Assembly: GCA_964581515.1 (NCBI GenBank)
Contig: CAZOOV010000001.1
Location: 1 to 64,000 of the forward strand
DNA from: JACJVV01 sp964581515
Lineage (GTDB): Archaea > Nanobdellota > Nanobdellia > Woesearchaeales > JACJVV01
Reading direction: 5' to 3'
DNA length: 64,000 bases
The position numbers and the translations under genes are program-made. A model generated the notes under the pieces. That model saw only the letters and a program-made list of their open reading frames with translations. It searched no databases and had not been told where the DNA came from. Positions 34,729 through 44,398 of this stretch are shown here, piece by piece. Position 1 is the stretch's first letter; each line of letters opens with the position of its first letter.

Positions 34729-36483
34729 TCATAAGTTAGAAATAGCTATTTTGAGATTTTCTCTTGCTATATCTTCGTACTTTTCCCTAAAGAAATCTGT
34801 CTGGAAGATATGTTCCTTAGCTAAGAAGCCTTCAAGCACCTGTTTTCTTCCAGGAATGTATACTTCATCAGGATAGAACCAATATTCCTGCCTGATATCA
34901 AGATCATACTGATTGAAGACAGGAGGCGGTCTTGCAAATATAAGAAGATCAAGATCTGCAATAAACTTCCCATCTAATGTTTCAGGAATCTCATGATGCC
35001 TTGTATCATATACAAGACCTTTTGTTGTTGATGCAAAGTTTTCTGAAAGCTCTGCATTCTTACAAACAGAGTATACTAACTCTGCACTACGCTTCTCATC
35101 TACATTTGATTTATCTCTCTTGACAATATCATGATAGAACCATGCAAAAAGTACGGCATCAGGATTTTGCATAAACTCTTTCGCCTGCTCAAAATCACCA
35201 AGAGTATCAACTACATGTTTAAGAGTGTGATAATAACGCTTTCCGCTAGAGTACGCTTGCACTATTCTTCTGTACTCATCATCAGGAGTGCCATCTGCAC
35301 CAATCCTATCCCATAGTCCACGAAAACGTAGTTCTCCAAACTGATCCATCTTCTGTACAAGCTGATTGAAGAAAAGTTCAATCTGTGAATCTGGTCTTCC
35401 ATCTGAATTGTCAAGCTCAAATATATCTCCATAATTGTATTGTGCAATTGTTTTTTCTAAAGCATCCATCTTTGCTGCAGTATTAAATTGGCTAGCTATC
35501 CTTTTCTTTATCTCTGCATCAGAATGCCCACGTTCTTTAAGACGCCTGTACTGGCTTGCTTCATCTGCTGTAACAAGAACTGTATTGTTGCTTGCAAGAT
35601 ATGAAAGTCCTGCTTCAACTATGAGGGCTCCGTTTATGAGCATTAGTCCTTTCTTGCCACGCATCTGACTCCTGTGCTCTACTACAATTGCAGGATGCAT
35701 TATCTCATTTAGCTTTTCAAGCTTTTCTTGATTGCCAAAAACAAGAGGAGCAAGCTTTTTTCTGCTTATACTTCCATCTACATCTTTGACTGACTGTCCA
35801 AATTCCCTGACAATCATATCCCTTTCTCGTTGATAAGTAGAACCTGCTTTGAGAATCTGATGACCTATATCATCGAGATCTATATTATATACTGGAATAC
35901 CTTGCTTCTCCCCTATCTTTTGAAGCTTATCTGTTACATAAGATTTACCGCAAGCTATTCCTCCTGTAAGATTTACTTTATACTGTCCAAGAAGCCTTGC
36001 TTCCATTGCCTGCTTAACATGCAACTGTACCATCTCATGGATATCCCCTGGAGCTGTCAATATCCCTTTAGCATTACTTGAACTAAAATGCGTCATCTCT
36101 TGTTTTGCGGGAAGTAAAAACATCTCAATACCACCAGCACCAAGATCCTGGCTGTTGTATGCATTGAATAAATCAAGCTCTTGCTCTGCATCCTTGCCAT
36201 TACGATATCCTCTGATAACTACTGGAATTCCATGCTTGAATGCATAATCTGGAAGAGAGCCTTCAAAGGAAACAACTTTTACATTAGGAAACTTCTCAAG
36301 CGCCTTTTGTGTCATCGCCTGTCTTTCCTCTAGACTGAATGTATACTTAGAAGCTTTTTCTGGGTTAACACCAGTAGCGACAATAAGTTCATCACAAATA
36401 CCATCTTTAAGAATACGGTTTATTACATTCTCATGTCCTTTTGTTATAGGATCAAATGAACCTGCGTAGATTGCTTTTTTCAT
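34729..36483 (-). CDS. CoaD-CoaE-HD fusion: coenzyme A synthase with HD phosphohydrolase
   Basis: 584 residues in three domains. Residues 1-160 are a bacterial-type phosphopantetheine adenylyltransferase: AGSFDPITKGH, RGYRNGKDAEQELDL, SSSNAKG. Residues 168-375 are dephospho-CoA kinase: P-loop GGIACGKS (174-181), NIDLDDIGH, LAPLVFGNQEKLEKLNEIMHP, LLINGALIVEAGL. Residues 385-584 are an HD-domain hydrolase: YYHTLKHV and AWFYHDIV. The first two catalyse the last two steps of CoA synthesis, in the same order as eukaryotic COASY. Most archaea instead use an unrelated GTP-dependent last kinase, so the gene is probably transferred. The HD domain's role is unknown. Confidence 0.93.
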   Translation of the reverse strand: MKKAIYAGSFDPITKGHENVINRILKDGICDELIVATGVNPEKASKYTFSLEERQAMTQKALEKFPNVKVVSFEGSLPDYAFKHGIPVVIRGYRNGKDAEQELDLFNAYNSQDLGAGGIEMFLLPAKQEMTHFSSSNAKGILTAPGDIHEMVQLHVKQAMEARLLGQYKVNLTGGIACGKSYVTDKLQKIGEKQGIPVYNIDLDDIGHQILKAGSTYQRERDMIVREFGQSVKDVDGSISRKKLAPLVFGNQEKLEKLNEIMHPAIVVEHRSQMRGKKGLMLINGALIVEAGLSYLASNNTVLVTADEASQYRRLKERGHSDAEIKKRIASQFNTAAKMDALEKTIAQYNYGDIFELDNSDGRPDSQIELFFNQLVQKMDQFGELRFRGLWDRIGADGTPDDEYRRIVQAYSSGKRYYHTLKHVVDTLGDFEQAKEFMQNPDAVLFAWFYHDIVKRDKSNVDEKRSAELVYSVCKNAELSENFASTTKGLVYDTRHHEIPETLDGKFIADLDLLIFARPPPVFNQYDLDIRQEYWFYPDEVYIPGRKQVLEGFLAKEHIFQTDFFREKYEDIARENLKIAISNL

Positions 36484-36572
36484 GTTGATTCATAGGAATG
36501 ATTATGTGCATATAAAACATTTTGATTGTTTTTAAGACATTCTGGAAATAATCTTGTTGAAAATGTAAAAAA

Positions 36573-37625
36573 TTAGGATGATCTCCTACCTTGAGGAGAT
36601 TTCGTATAACTTTCAAAATCGCTCAAAAGCTTTTTTGTAGTAGTATCGTCTAAGAAAGATGCTTTTATAGCATTCCTAGCAAGCTTGTATATATCATGCT
36701 GTTCAAAGCCAAGATGCTCCATAAGGTGTAAATATTCCTTAGTTATCGTAGTGTCAGAGATTGTCCTGTTATCAGTATTGACTGTAACTCGCAATCCATC
36801 ATGATAATATCCTCTTATCGGATGAGTGTCATAGCATGAGACTGAACCTGTATCGATATTGCTTGTAGGACACATCTCAAGTCCGATCCTGAAAATATTG
36901 ATGTATCTGAACAGTTTTGTGCTTTCCCTAAGTGCAACACCATGACCTATCCTTTTTGCATTAAGGTAATTCAAGGCCTCTGCTATGCTTGCTACAGTGT
37001 CATCCTCTCCTGCATGTATAGTTACTGGAACAAAGTTATCAATGACAGGCTTAATAACGCCTTCGAACAGCTTAGGACGATGACCTTTTTCTTTTCCTGC
37101 TAAATCAAAACCGACAACACCCTTATCCTGATAATTGCTTGCTAATTCAGCAGCCTTTCTTGTTGCATCCATATCTGTCCTGATTCCACAGATGATAAGA
37201 CCTGCATACATACCAAGATCAGTTGACGCCCTGTTAATGCCATCAAGAGTTGCTTCTACAATCTCATACAGGCTAAGATTATCGCTTTGATAATTTGTTG
37301 GACCAAACCTAAGCTCAATAATGTTTGAGCCTTCATTGTATGCATCCTGGCATATCTCAAATGCAACCCTCTGGAAAGCCTCAGGCCTTACAAGGACTGA
37401 TTCACACAATGCAATACCTTCAAGATAAGCAGGAAGAGACTTCTCAGGCCTGTTCTTGAATACTACTTTCTTTCGAAGTTCTCTTCTATCACTAGCACCT
37501 ATATCAACACCATAATCTGATGCTAATTCAAGTATAGTATCAAGACGCATAGAACCGCCTATATGACAATGCAATTCTGCCTTAGGCATTTCCTTAAGCC
37601 ACTTTGGGCATTTCATCTTTTTCAT
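36573..37625 (-). CDS. Adenosine/adenine deaminase family protein
   Basis: 350 residues. KAELHCHIGGSM (HxH zinc), VTIHAGEDD (catalytic HAGE), RIGHGVALRE (His) and VNTDNRTISDT (Asp) are the motifs of the adenosine deaminase family. The family includes deaminases of adenosine, adenine and N6-modified nucleosides; ELRFGPTNY is typical. It would feed purine salvage, fitting a small-genome organism. It lies upstream of the CoaD-CoaE-HD gene, in the same direction, about 90 bp away. Confidence 0.92.
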   Translation of the reverse strand: MKKMKCPKWLKEMPKAELHCHIGGSMRLDTILELASDYGVDIGASDRRELRKKVVFKNRPEKSLPAYLEGIALCESVLVRPEAFQRVAFEICQDAYNEGSNIIELRFGPTNYQSDNLSLYEIVEATLDGINRASTDLGMYAGLIICGIRTDMDATRKAAELASNYQDKGVVGFDLAGKEKGHRPKLFEGVIKPVIDNFVPVTIHAGEDDTVASIAEALNYLNAKRIGHGVALRESTKLFRYINIFRIGLEMCPTSNIDTGSVSCYDTHPIRGYYHDGLRVTVNTDNRTISDTTITKEYLHLMEHLGFEQHDIYKLARNAIKASFLDDTTTKKLLSDFESYTKSPQGRRSS

Positions 37626-37679
37626 TGTGTTCGTTTTAGTCGCCTTCTTTATCTTTTATTTCTTGATTATTTATGAACC

Positions 37680-38510
37680 TTAATTATTATCTCCTATAAC
37701 ATCTTCAACACATGTCATAAGTATTGCAAACTCTACAGGAATTGCACTCTTCTTATCCTTGACTGTCAGAGTGTATTTATCATTTCCAAGAGTAGCATGC
37801 TTGTTAATATCATAATCAATATTACCTTGCTCATCTTTGAGCTTGTGTCTGTTCCATGCAGATTTTCCTCTCTTATCTGATTCTCCTATTTCCTGTTTCT
37901 TCTCATCATAAAAATGGAATATATATCCCCATCTAAAACCATCTCTGAACTTCTCTTCTCCAAAATAACCTTGTAATTTATCATTAGCATCATATACACT
38001 AGCTGCTCTATTAAGCTTGAAGAACCTTCTCTTATGTTCTCTTTCATATCCAAGGACCTTGCCATCAACTGTTGTAAGTGTAAATACATCTCCACCCCAC
38101 ATTCTTACGGCTTTTCCACGAACAGATGCAACTTTCTTTCCACCAACTAGTATTGAATAATTCTTTCCAAAACCCATATCTTCATCTATTACAATAGATG
38201 ATGCATTTCTTAATCTTTGTTCATATGTATTTTGTTTAGGCTGAGCTGGCTGAGATGGTCTTGATGCTGGTTCTGCTGGTGCAGTTGCAACCTTTTGATC
38301 CAAAGTCTGCTGTACAGGCTGAGATTTTTGAATCGGCTGTTGAACTGGTTCTGGTCTTGAAGCTGGTCTTGTTGCAGCTCTTGACTGATCCTGTTGTTGA
38401 CTGACTGGAGGTTTCCATGAGTCCTTAGATTCATCTTTACTTCCACAACCTGTCGCATATAGCAATGTACCTATAAGAAAAGCATTAGTAAGTGTTTTGT
38501 ATATTTGCAT
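37680..38510 (-). CDS. Lipoprotein with Pro/Gln-rich linker and LURP-one/tubby-like domain
   Basis: 276 residues. A signal ending LLYATGC (Cys22) looks like a lipobox, so the protein is probably lipid-anchored outside. Residues 25-95 are Gln, Pro, Arg and Ser rich (repeated ASRP and QPVQQ). Residues 100-276 resemble a LURP-one-related / tubby C-terminal-like barrel: SSIVIDEDMGFGKNYSILVGG, SVRGKAVRMWGG, ASVYDANDKLQGYFGEEK. The role of that fold is unclear; membrane phospholipid binding is the usual proposal. Domain assignment is tentative. Confidence 0.65.
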   Translation of the reverse strand: MQIYKTLTNAFLIGTLLYATGCGSKDESKDSWKPPVSQQQDQSRAATRPASRPEPVQQPIQKSQPVQQTLDQKVATAPAEPASRPSQPAQPKQNTYEQRLRNASSIVIDEDMGFGKNYSILVGGKKVASVRGKAVRMWGGDVFTLTTVDGKVLGYEREHKRRFFKLNRAASVYDANDKLQGYFGEEKFRDGFRWGYIFHFYDEKKQEIGESDKRGKSAWNRHKLKDEQGNIDYDINKHATLGNDKYTLTVKDKKSAIPVEFAILMTCVEDVIGDNN

Positions 38511-38627
38511 GTAATCATCTCCAACACCCCTTCTTTATTAGGTTGAAAACGGGAATACCATATATAAATGTTTCTGTTATTACTACTTAGAGGTAAATAA
38601 AAAGAAGAGGTGGATTTTACTAATATT

Positions 38628-39635
38628 TCATCTCTTAAAGAAAGAAATAGCCTGATTTATCTTCCCACCAAGCCTGATTAAATAAGACAATAATATTGGA
38701 CAACTGTTATTCTTTACTGATTTTAATGAGTATTTAGTGCCATTAATGATAGAATTAGCGGCGAGAATACCACTCTCAACAGCAGGACCGATACCTTCTG
38801 CTAAGTCATTAGTTGCTAAACCTGCTGAGTCTCCTACGATAAAAGCATTACCTAAACGATATCTCTTAACATTTGCGTTATTTTTAGTATAATAAATGTA
38901 ACCTTTTGGATTAAAATTAAAATCATGAATTAATGATAATTTTTTTAATTTTTTTATGAAGTAATTCCATTGTTCTTGGATATCACTTTTCTTATCTCCA
39001 GGTAAGCCACCTATACCCACATTTATGTAACCATTACCTTTAGGAACGTACCAGGAATAACCATTAAGACCATTGTCAAAGAACCAAAGCCTGCAATCTT
39101 TCTTCTTATATTCATATTTGAATTCCTGTTCCATGCATACAGCAAGATGTTTTTTGGACCGAGGATTAATCTTTCTGAAAAAAGTAGTATATACAGGACA
39201 AATTGTCCCTCCTGCACCAATTAGATATTTGCATTTGTATTTGTTGTCAATAATATAATGGGACCCTTCTTTGGACTCTTTGGACTCTTCTTTTTTTATG
39301 TTAATTACTTTATGTTTGTATACTTTAGCATTTGAGCGTTTCAATAACCAATCATCTAGTTCATATCTTCTAATAGAATATTCAGAAGTTCTTCTTTTAA
39401 TCTTGATTCCAAAAAAAGAAACATGTATTGTCTTAAGAGATATTATCTTATGAGGATAATCTTTTAATTGAAGCCTCTTAATGACTTTCGGAGTTATCCA
39501 ACCAGCACATAATTTTGTTCTAGGGAATTTTGCATAATCCAGAATGATACAATCAATTTTATTCTTTTTAAGCTGCCATGCGCACGTAGAACCTGCTGGA
39601 CCACCACCAACAATAATAACTTCTGAATAAATCAT
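38628..39635 (-). CDS. Geranylgeranyl-reductase-family flavoprotein
   Basis: 335 residues. VIIVGGGPAGSTCAW (FAD-binding, about 6-20) followed by FPRTKLCAGWITPK, the CxxG-type motif of the geranylgeranyl reductase family, then FIVGDSAGLATNDLAEGIGPAVESG, the second FAD motif. The family saturates isoprenoid chains of archaeal lipids or quinone tails. The start is 13 bp after the stop of the cyclopropane synthase-like methyltransferase gene, so both are co-transcribed and may act on the same lipid. Confidence 0.88.
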   Translation of the reverse strand: MIYSEVIIVGGGPAGSTCAWQLKKNKIDCIILDYAKFPRTKLCAGWITPKVIKRLQLKDYPHKIISLKTIHVSFFGIKIKRRTSEYSIRRYELDDWLLKRSNAKVYKHKVINIKKEESKESKEGSHYIIDNKYKCKYLIGAGGTICPVYTTFFRKINPRSKKHLAVCMEQEFKYEYKKKDCRLWFFDNGLNGYSWYVPKGNGYINVGIGGLPGDKKSDIQEQWNYFIKKLKKLSLIHDFNFNPKGYIYYTKNNANVKRYRLGNAFIVGDSAGLATNDLAEGIGPAVESGILAANSIINGTKYSLKSVKNNSCPILLSYLIRLGGKINQAISFFKR

Positions 39636-39648
39636 TCTTTTACTCTTA

Positions 39649-40758
39649 TTACCTTACAGAGTCATATCCATCAGGGATTCCCTTCTTAGAATAAACTATC
39701 TGCCATAACTGTATATTCCTTGCTCTGAAAGAACCAGCTAAACAAAGCAAATAATACTTCCACATCCTGTAAAAACGTTTTCCATACATCTTCTCAAATT
39801 TAGGCCAGTTCTTATTAAAATTATCATACCATGCCATCAAAGTCTTATCATAATTAATTCCGAAATTATGCCAATCTTCAAGCACAAAATATCCTTCTGC
39901 TGCTGTTGTAATCTGTTTTGGTGAAGGCAACATGCCATTTGGAAAGATATATTTATCCAACCATGCTTCACCTGTTGTTGTAGATTCATCACATGCAATA
40001 GTATGCAGGATAAAAAGACCATGATTTTTCAGGCATTTATTCACTAATTTCATCAAAGGTTTATAATTTTTATAACCAATATGTTCACATATACCAATAG
40101 CTGCAATCTTATCAAATTTACCTTTTGCTTCTCTATAATCCTTATGAATAATCTCTACAGGCAGGCCTTTACACCATTCTCTTGCATGTTTCACTTGTTC
40201 CTTTGAAATATTATAAGCAGTAACATGACACCCATAGTTCTTAGCTGCATATCTGGCAAAACCACCCCATCCACAACCAATCTCAAGAACCTTATCACCT
40301 TTCTTTAATTTTAATTTCTTACATATCAAATCAAGTTTATGTTCTTGAGCTTGATTTAGGTTTTTTGCATCTTTCCAATATGCACAAGTATACTGCATAT
40401 TCTTATCAAGCATAGCCTTGTAAAAATCATTTCCAAGATCATAATGTACTTTTGCAACTTTCTTTGAATGTTTCCTATTCTGCAAATTGAATAATTTAGA
40501 TCTTAATAATACACCTAATTGATGCATTGTGAATTTTCTGTCTAATCTAGCATACAATAGTTTAAAGAAGAACTGATCAAGATCCTTGCAGTCCCACCAT
40601 CCGTCCATGTATGATTCTCCTAAGGCAAGAGAGCCTCCTGCTAATACTCTTGAATAAAATTTAGGATTGTGAACCTGAATATCCCACGGTTTATTCCCAT
40701 TAACTTCAATATCTGTAGGAGAAATAAGTTCTTTTAAAATTTGCTTTGCACTTTTCAT
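39649..40758 (-). CDS. Cyclopropane-fatty-acyl-phospholipid synthase family methyltransferase
   Basis: 369 residues. ESYMDGWWDCKDLDQFF near the N-terminus, VHYDLGNDFYKAMLDKNMQYTCAYW, the SAM motif LEIGCGWGGFARYAA (about 164-178) and EHIGYKNY are diagnostic of CFA synthases and their kin. These use SAM to add a methylene or methyl across an acyl-chain double bond. Archaeal lipids are isoprenoid, so the target could be an unsaturated isoprenoid chain or host-derived acyl lipid. The adjacent flavoprotein suggests reduction after methyl transfer, as in bacterial 10-methyl-stearate synthesis. Confidence 0.93.
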   Translation of the reverse strand: MKSAKQILKELISPTDIEVNGNKPWDIQVHNPKFYSRVLAGGSLALGESYMDGWWDCKDLDQFFFKLLYARLDRKFTMHQLGVLLRSKLFNLQNRKHSKKVAKVHYDLGNDFYKAMLDKNMQYTCAYWKDAKNLNQAQEHKLDLICKKLKLKKGDKVLEIGCGWGGFARYAAKNYGCHVTAYNISKEQVKHAREWCKGLPVEIIHKDYREAKGKFDKIAAIGICEHIGYKNYKPLMKLVNKCLKNHGLFILHTIACDESTTTGEAWLDKYIFPNGMLPSPKQITTAAEGYFVLEDWHNFGINYDKTLMAWYDNFNKNWPKFEKMYGKRFYRMWKYYLLCLAGSFRARNIQLWQIVYSKKGIPDGYDSVR

Positions 40759-40835
40759 TGTTTACCTCTAGAATGAAATAAGATTTAAATATTTTATTAA
40801 ACTTTAAAATAGAAATTATAAGACGAATAATAAAA

Positions 40836-41657
40836 TTATTTTCTTATTCTTTTAATCTCACTAATTAAATCAGAAGCGATATAATAATAACCTTTTTTCT
40901 TTTTCTTAAGAATATCACCAAGATATCCTGAAAGCCATGCTGCTGCAACTGCTGATTGTTTCAAACAGTCTTTCTTATCATGTATCTGAGCAAGAATACC
41001 AGAACATAAACCTGAGAGGACGTCGCCTGTACCTGCCTTTGCCATGCCTGGATTGCCTGTCTTATTGGTTACAGTTGAATCTTTTGAAATTATCTTGTCT
41101 TCTTTTCCTTTCAGAAGTATGATATTGTCTTTTAGATGTTTTTGTAGCTGTTTTTTAGTTCTTAATTTAGAATTTTTCATCAATGCCTTGAATTCTGCTG
41201 CATGTGGAGTAAAAATAGCATGTTCTAAATCTAGGATATTTACCATCTTTAATGCATCTGCATCTATTATTTTTAGTTTCTGCTGAATTCTTTTGTTTTT
41301 TAGAAGTTTTATTATGAGTTTTTTTGTCGAAGGATTTCTACCAATGCCATTGCCTATATGGATTACGTCATATTTATCAAGCATTTTGATGATTTTAGAA
41401 TAATGTGATTGTTTGAGGAATGTTCCAGGAAGTTTAATTGTTATAAGATCTGGACTGTAGCAATTTGCTGCCATGCAAACTTCTTTTGGTGCTGCCAGTG
41501 TTACAAGATCTGCACCAATCCTGTGAGATGATACTGCTGCAAGAAGTGCTGCACCTGAGAAATATGTAGAACCAGCTATAACGAGCACATGACCTTTCTG
41601 ACCTTTATGGGTGGAAGGTGCTCTTTTCAGGAGAGTGTTTAATTGTTTTAGGTTCAT
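40836..41657 (-). CDS. nnrD: ADP/ATP-dependent NAD(P)H-hydrate dehydratase
   Basis: 273 residues. HKGQKGHVLVIAGS, SGAALLAAVSSHRIGADLV and the late NPGMAKAGTGDVLSG (catalytic Asp) define the YjeF C-terminal / CARKD kinase fold, which dehydrates damaged S-NAD(P)HX back to NAD(P)H. The epimerase half that is usually fused to it is a separate gene at 44399. A hairpin element lies just upstream, between this gene and the ABC transporter. Confidence 0.93.
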   Translation of the reverse strand: MNLKQLNTLLKRAPSTHKGQKGHVLVIAGSTYFSGAALLAAVSSHRIGADLVTLAAPKEVCMAANCYSPDLITIKLPGTFLKQSHYSKIIKMLDKYDVIHIGNGIGRNPSTKKLIIKLLKNKRIQQKLKIIDADALKMVNILDLEHAIFTPHAAEFKALMKNSKLRTKKQLQKHLKDNIILLKGKEDKIISKDSTVTNKTGNPGMAKAGTGDVLSGLCSGILAQIHDKKDCLKQSAVAAAWLSGYLGDILKKKKKGYYYIASDLISEIKRIRK

Positions 41658-41712
41658 TATTATTCTAAAACAATTCTATAAAGAAACTATTTAAAATTTA
41701 CTTATTTTATAT

Positions 41713-41844
41713 GTAAAAAGTCTGCTTGCACGGTGAAGATATAATTTTCTTTTTTAGAAAATTATCGCCTCACGAGAAATGAAAACATTTCTGAGCATAT
41801 AAAGCTAAATGCTTTATATACAATAGGCAAAGCTGACTTTTTAA
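41713..41844. repeat. Hairpin element, copy 1 (long form)
   Basis: Terminal inverted repeats GTAAAAAGTCTGCTTGC (41713-41729) and GCAAAGCTGACTTTTTA (to 41843) pair with only a T/T mismatch and one bulged A. Inside, GGTG/CGCC closes a 10-bp ATAATTTTCT/AGAAAATTAT hairpin; two further hairpins (AGAAATG/CATTTCT and TATAAAGC/GCTTTATA) are unique to this copy. The flank TTACTTATTT upstream is shared with copy 2. It lies between the ABC permease stop and nnrD. Confidence 0.75.
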
Positions 41845-42624
41845 TCATTCATTTTTGGCAAGTAAACCTTTCTTCTTTGCTTTTTCAACACTCCTATGGA
41901 AAAATATTGCAGCTAATATGAAAAATACTATACTGCTGATTAAAGGTGTAATAAGTATAGGAAGAGTTTCACCTGATAATACTGATCTCATGCCCTCAAA
42001 TACATATGTCGTAGGAAGCATCCTTGAAATAGGTTGAGCCCACGCAGGAAGTGCAGACAAAGGATAAAAAACACAACTAAAAGGCTGTATAATCCAAACT
42101 ACACTCCAAGCAAGCACTTGTATACGATAACCATATCGCATGATAAGACCTGATATGAAAAGACCTACTGCCCATGCGAAGATAGATAATATGAGTACAA
42201 AAAATCCTAATATCAATATCCCAACTGTCAAGATCGTAAACTTATAGATTATGAATGCAATTATACTTAGGAATATAAATACTATAAAAGACCTAATTAA
42301 ACCAAGCAGTATTATTGAAATGGTTAATTCTTTGAGCATCATTGGCGAACAAAAAAGATTGTAAACATTTCTCGACCATTTATCTTCAAGTACATATACA
42401 ACCATGTCTTGAGCAGCGCGCCATACAAAGATCCATAATATAATTCCTCCAAAGATAAAACTAATCAGATTAAGGTCTGATACCTTTTGAATATACATAG
42501 TCATAAAACCCCATATGAAAAAATCCAACAAAGGCCAATAAAAGAGATCAAATATCCTGTCAAACCTGTTAAGACTAATGTAAAGGTACTTCATCAATAA
42601 TGCATTTACCCTATAGCATTTCAT
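41845..42624 (-). CDS. ABC-2 type permease
   Basis: 259 residues, six hydrophobic segments. The order and the FSCVFYPLSALPAWAQPISRMLPTTYVFEGMR block near the C-terminus are typical of ABC-2 exporters (capsule, lipid or drug export). It follows its ATPase gene by 18 bp. The substrate is not evident. Confidence 0.9.
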   Translation of the reverse strand: MKCYRVNALLMKYLYISLNRFDRIFDLFYWPLLDFFIWGFMTMYIQKVSDLNLISFIFGGIILWIFVWRAAQDMVVYVLEDKWSRNVYNLFCSPMMLKELTISIILLGLIRSFIVFIFLSIIAFIIYKFTILTVGILILGFFVLILSIFAWAVGLFISGLIMRYGYRIQVLAWSVVWIIQPFSCVFYPLSALPAWAQPISRMLPTTYVFEGMRSVLSGETLPILITPLISSIVFFILAAIFFHRSVEKAKKKGLLAKNE

Positions 42625-42642
42625 TTTCTCATCATTCCCTTA

Positions 42643-43596
42643 TTATTTTCTTTTTGTTCTTTTTTTTCTTGCAAGCTTAATGAAAAAATCATCAAGTGTC
42701 GGCTTTTTTATGTGGATATCTTTGAAACTAATCTTATTATTTGTGATTACATTCAATATATTCTGCAAATTATGCTCTTTTGAGTCTATCTGAAAGCTGA
42801 TTAAGTTCTTATCAAGACACATAAAATTAATTCCCTTATTTTTCAATAGAGACATAAGTTTTGGTCTATTTCTTACTACATCAAGCTCTATTGTTTGATT
42901 TGTCATGGTCTTTTTGATATCTTTTGGAGTTCCAATCTTTACAATCTTGCCATTTTCCATAAAAACAACTTTCTTGCAAAGCTCTTCTACTTCATACATA
43001 TAATGAGAGGTGAAAAGTATTGAACAACCCCTATCTCGGTTATAATCCAATATTATCTGTCTCGTATGCTCAGCAACATCAGGGTCAAGACCAACAGTGC
43101 ATTCATCCATGAAGATCACTTTAGGATCATTCAAGAAAGATTTTGCTAATATCATCCTAGTATGCTCGCCAGAACTAAGTTTATTAGCACGACGATTAAG
43201 AATATGATTTACCTTAAATAAGTCTGTAACTTCCTGTATCTTCTCATTATAATTCTTGACACCATAAAGTTTTGCATATACCTTGAGATTTTGCTTCACA
43301 GTAAGAACATCTGAAAGATGCTCATATGCAGTTGCAACATTAGTACTATTTCTGACTAACTCCCAATTTCTAATAGGATCTAAGCCCAATATCTTAATCT
43401 CACCAGCATCAGGAGTAACAAGCCCTGTCAGCATGTTTATTGTAGTTGACTTACCAGCACCATTAGGACCCAAAAAGCCTAATATCTCGCCTTTCTTAAC
43501 ACTGAAAGATATCCCTTTTACAGCTTCGACTATCTTTTTCTTTTGTTTAAATGATTTCATTAGGTTTCTGACTTGAATTGCGTACATGTTAAGCAT
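42643..43596 (-). CDS. ABC-2 type transporter ATP-binding protein
   Basis: 317 residues. Walker A GPNGAGKST (about 42-50), signature LSSGEHTRM, Walker B KVIFMDECTVGLDPD and the H-loop SHYMYEVE are complete. The Glu of Walker B is present, so it should hydrolyse ATP. The C-terminal 90 residues (after 225) form the extra domain common to ABC-2 ATPases. It is co-transcribed with the permease. The start may be Met4 (MYAIQVRNL). Confidence 0.94.
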   Translation of the reverse strand: MLNMYAIQVRNLMKSFKQKKKIVEAVKGISFSVKKGEILGFLGPNGAGKSTTINMLTGLVTPDAGEIKILGLDPIRNWELVRNSTNVATAYEHLSDVLTVKQNLKVYAKLYGVKNYNEKIQEVTDLFKVNHILNRRANKLSSGEHTRMILAKSFLNDPKVIFMDECTVGLDPDVAEHTRQIILDYNRDRGCSILFTSHYMYEVEELCKKVVFMENGKIVKIGTPKDIKKTMTNQTIELDVVRNRPKLMSLLKNKGINFMCLDKNLISFQIDSKEHNLQNILNVITNNKISFKDIHIKKPTLDDFFIKLARKKRTKRK

Positions 43597-43671
43597 TAAT
43601 ATAGAGGTTGATTTAAATAGTTTATCTGTAGGCTGGAAAATTATTTAATTAGGATATAAACTAGTAAATAT

Positions 43672-44388
43672 ATGAAAGTCGGAGCAGCTAAGCTTATACA
43701 GGCAAGCACTTGTGAAGATCACCTAACTTTTCTTGAAGGAATGAATGTCCAGCTCACATTTCGACCAAGAAGATTCTATGAAGTAGAGCATGATGTGATA
43801 AAAAGTTGGGTAGATAAACTTGGAATAAATGTCTTGTCCATACATTATCCATCATTCAGAGGTATTGGTGATAATTTTGTTGAGAATCTTAGTGAGATGA
43901 AGGAAATCTATGGAACTAATTTATTTACAGTGCATCCCAAATGGGATAGTCTTGAAGAAGGAGTTAGGGCACTTAAAGAGGTTGAAGAAGAAATTGCTGA
44001 GTGTGATGTTGTACTTGCATATGAGAACTTACCTGGACCAACAGGAGCATGGAATTGCTATCCTGCAAATGTCGCTGCTATAGAATTTCCTTTCACTGCA
44101 GTCACTTATGATATCAATCACCTTCCTGCAGACCTTGATGACAAAAGAGAGATGGATAATATAATGGAAATAACACCAATTGTGCATCTGAGCAATGTAA
44201 AATACAATAATGGAAGAAGAAAGGATCATCAACCAATTGATTCTTCAGAATGTGATAGAGATGTCATGGGATTTGTTGAATTCTTGAAAAAGAAAGATTA
44301 CAATGGGCAACTTATAATAGAATATATGCCAGTCAATTCACATAAGTTAAGAGAAGATGTAATGAAACTGGAAAGATTGGTTGAATGA
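43672..44388 (+). CDS. Xylose isomerase-like TIM-barrel protein
   Basis: 238 residues. The pattern FTVHPKW (His), VLAYENLPGP (Glu), VTYDINHLP (Asp), IVHLSNVKY (His) and LIIEYMP (Glu) matches the AP-endonuclease-2 / sugar-isomerase TIM barrel with a metal site. Such proteins are sugar isomerases, epimerases or endonuclease IV relatives; it is too short for endonuclease IV and lacks its His-rich set, so a sugar-phosphate or hydroxypyruvate-type isomerase is more likely. Monocistronic. Confidence 0.75.
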   Translation: MKVGAAKLIQASTCEDHLTFLEGMNVQLTFRPRRFYEVEHDVIKSWVDKLGINVLSIHYPSFRGIGDNFVENLSEMKEIYGTNLFTVHPKWDSLEEGVRALKEVEEEIAECDVVLAYENLPGPTGAWNCYPANVAAIEFPFTAVTYDINHLPADLDDKREMDNIMEITPIVHLSNVKYNNGRRKDHQPIDSSECDRDVMGFVEFLKKKDYNGQLIIEYMPVNSHKLREDVMKLERLVE

Positions 44389-44398
44389 ATAAGATAAA

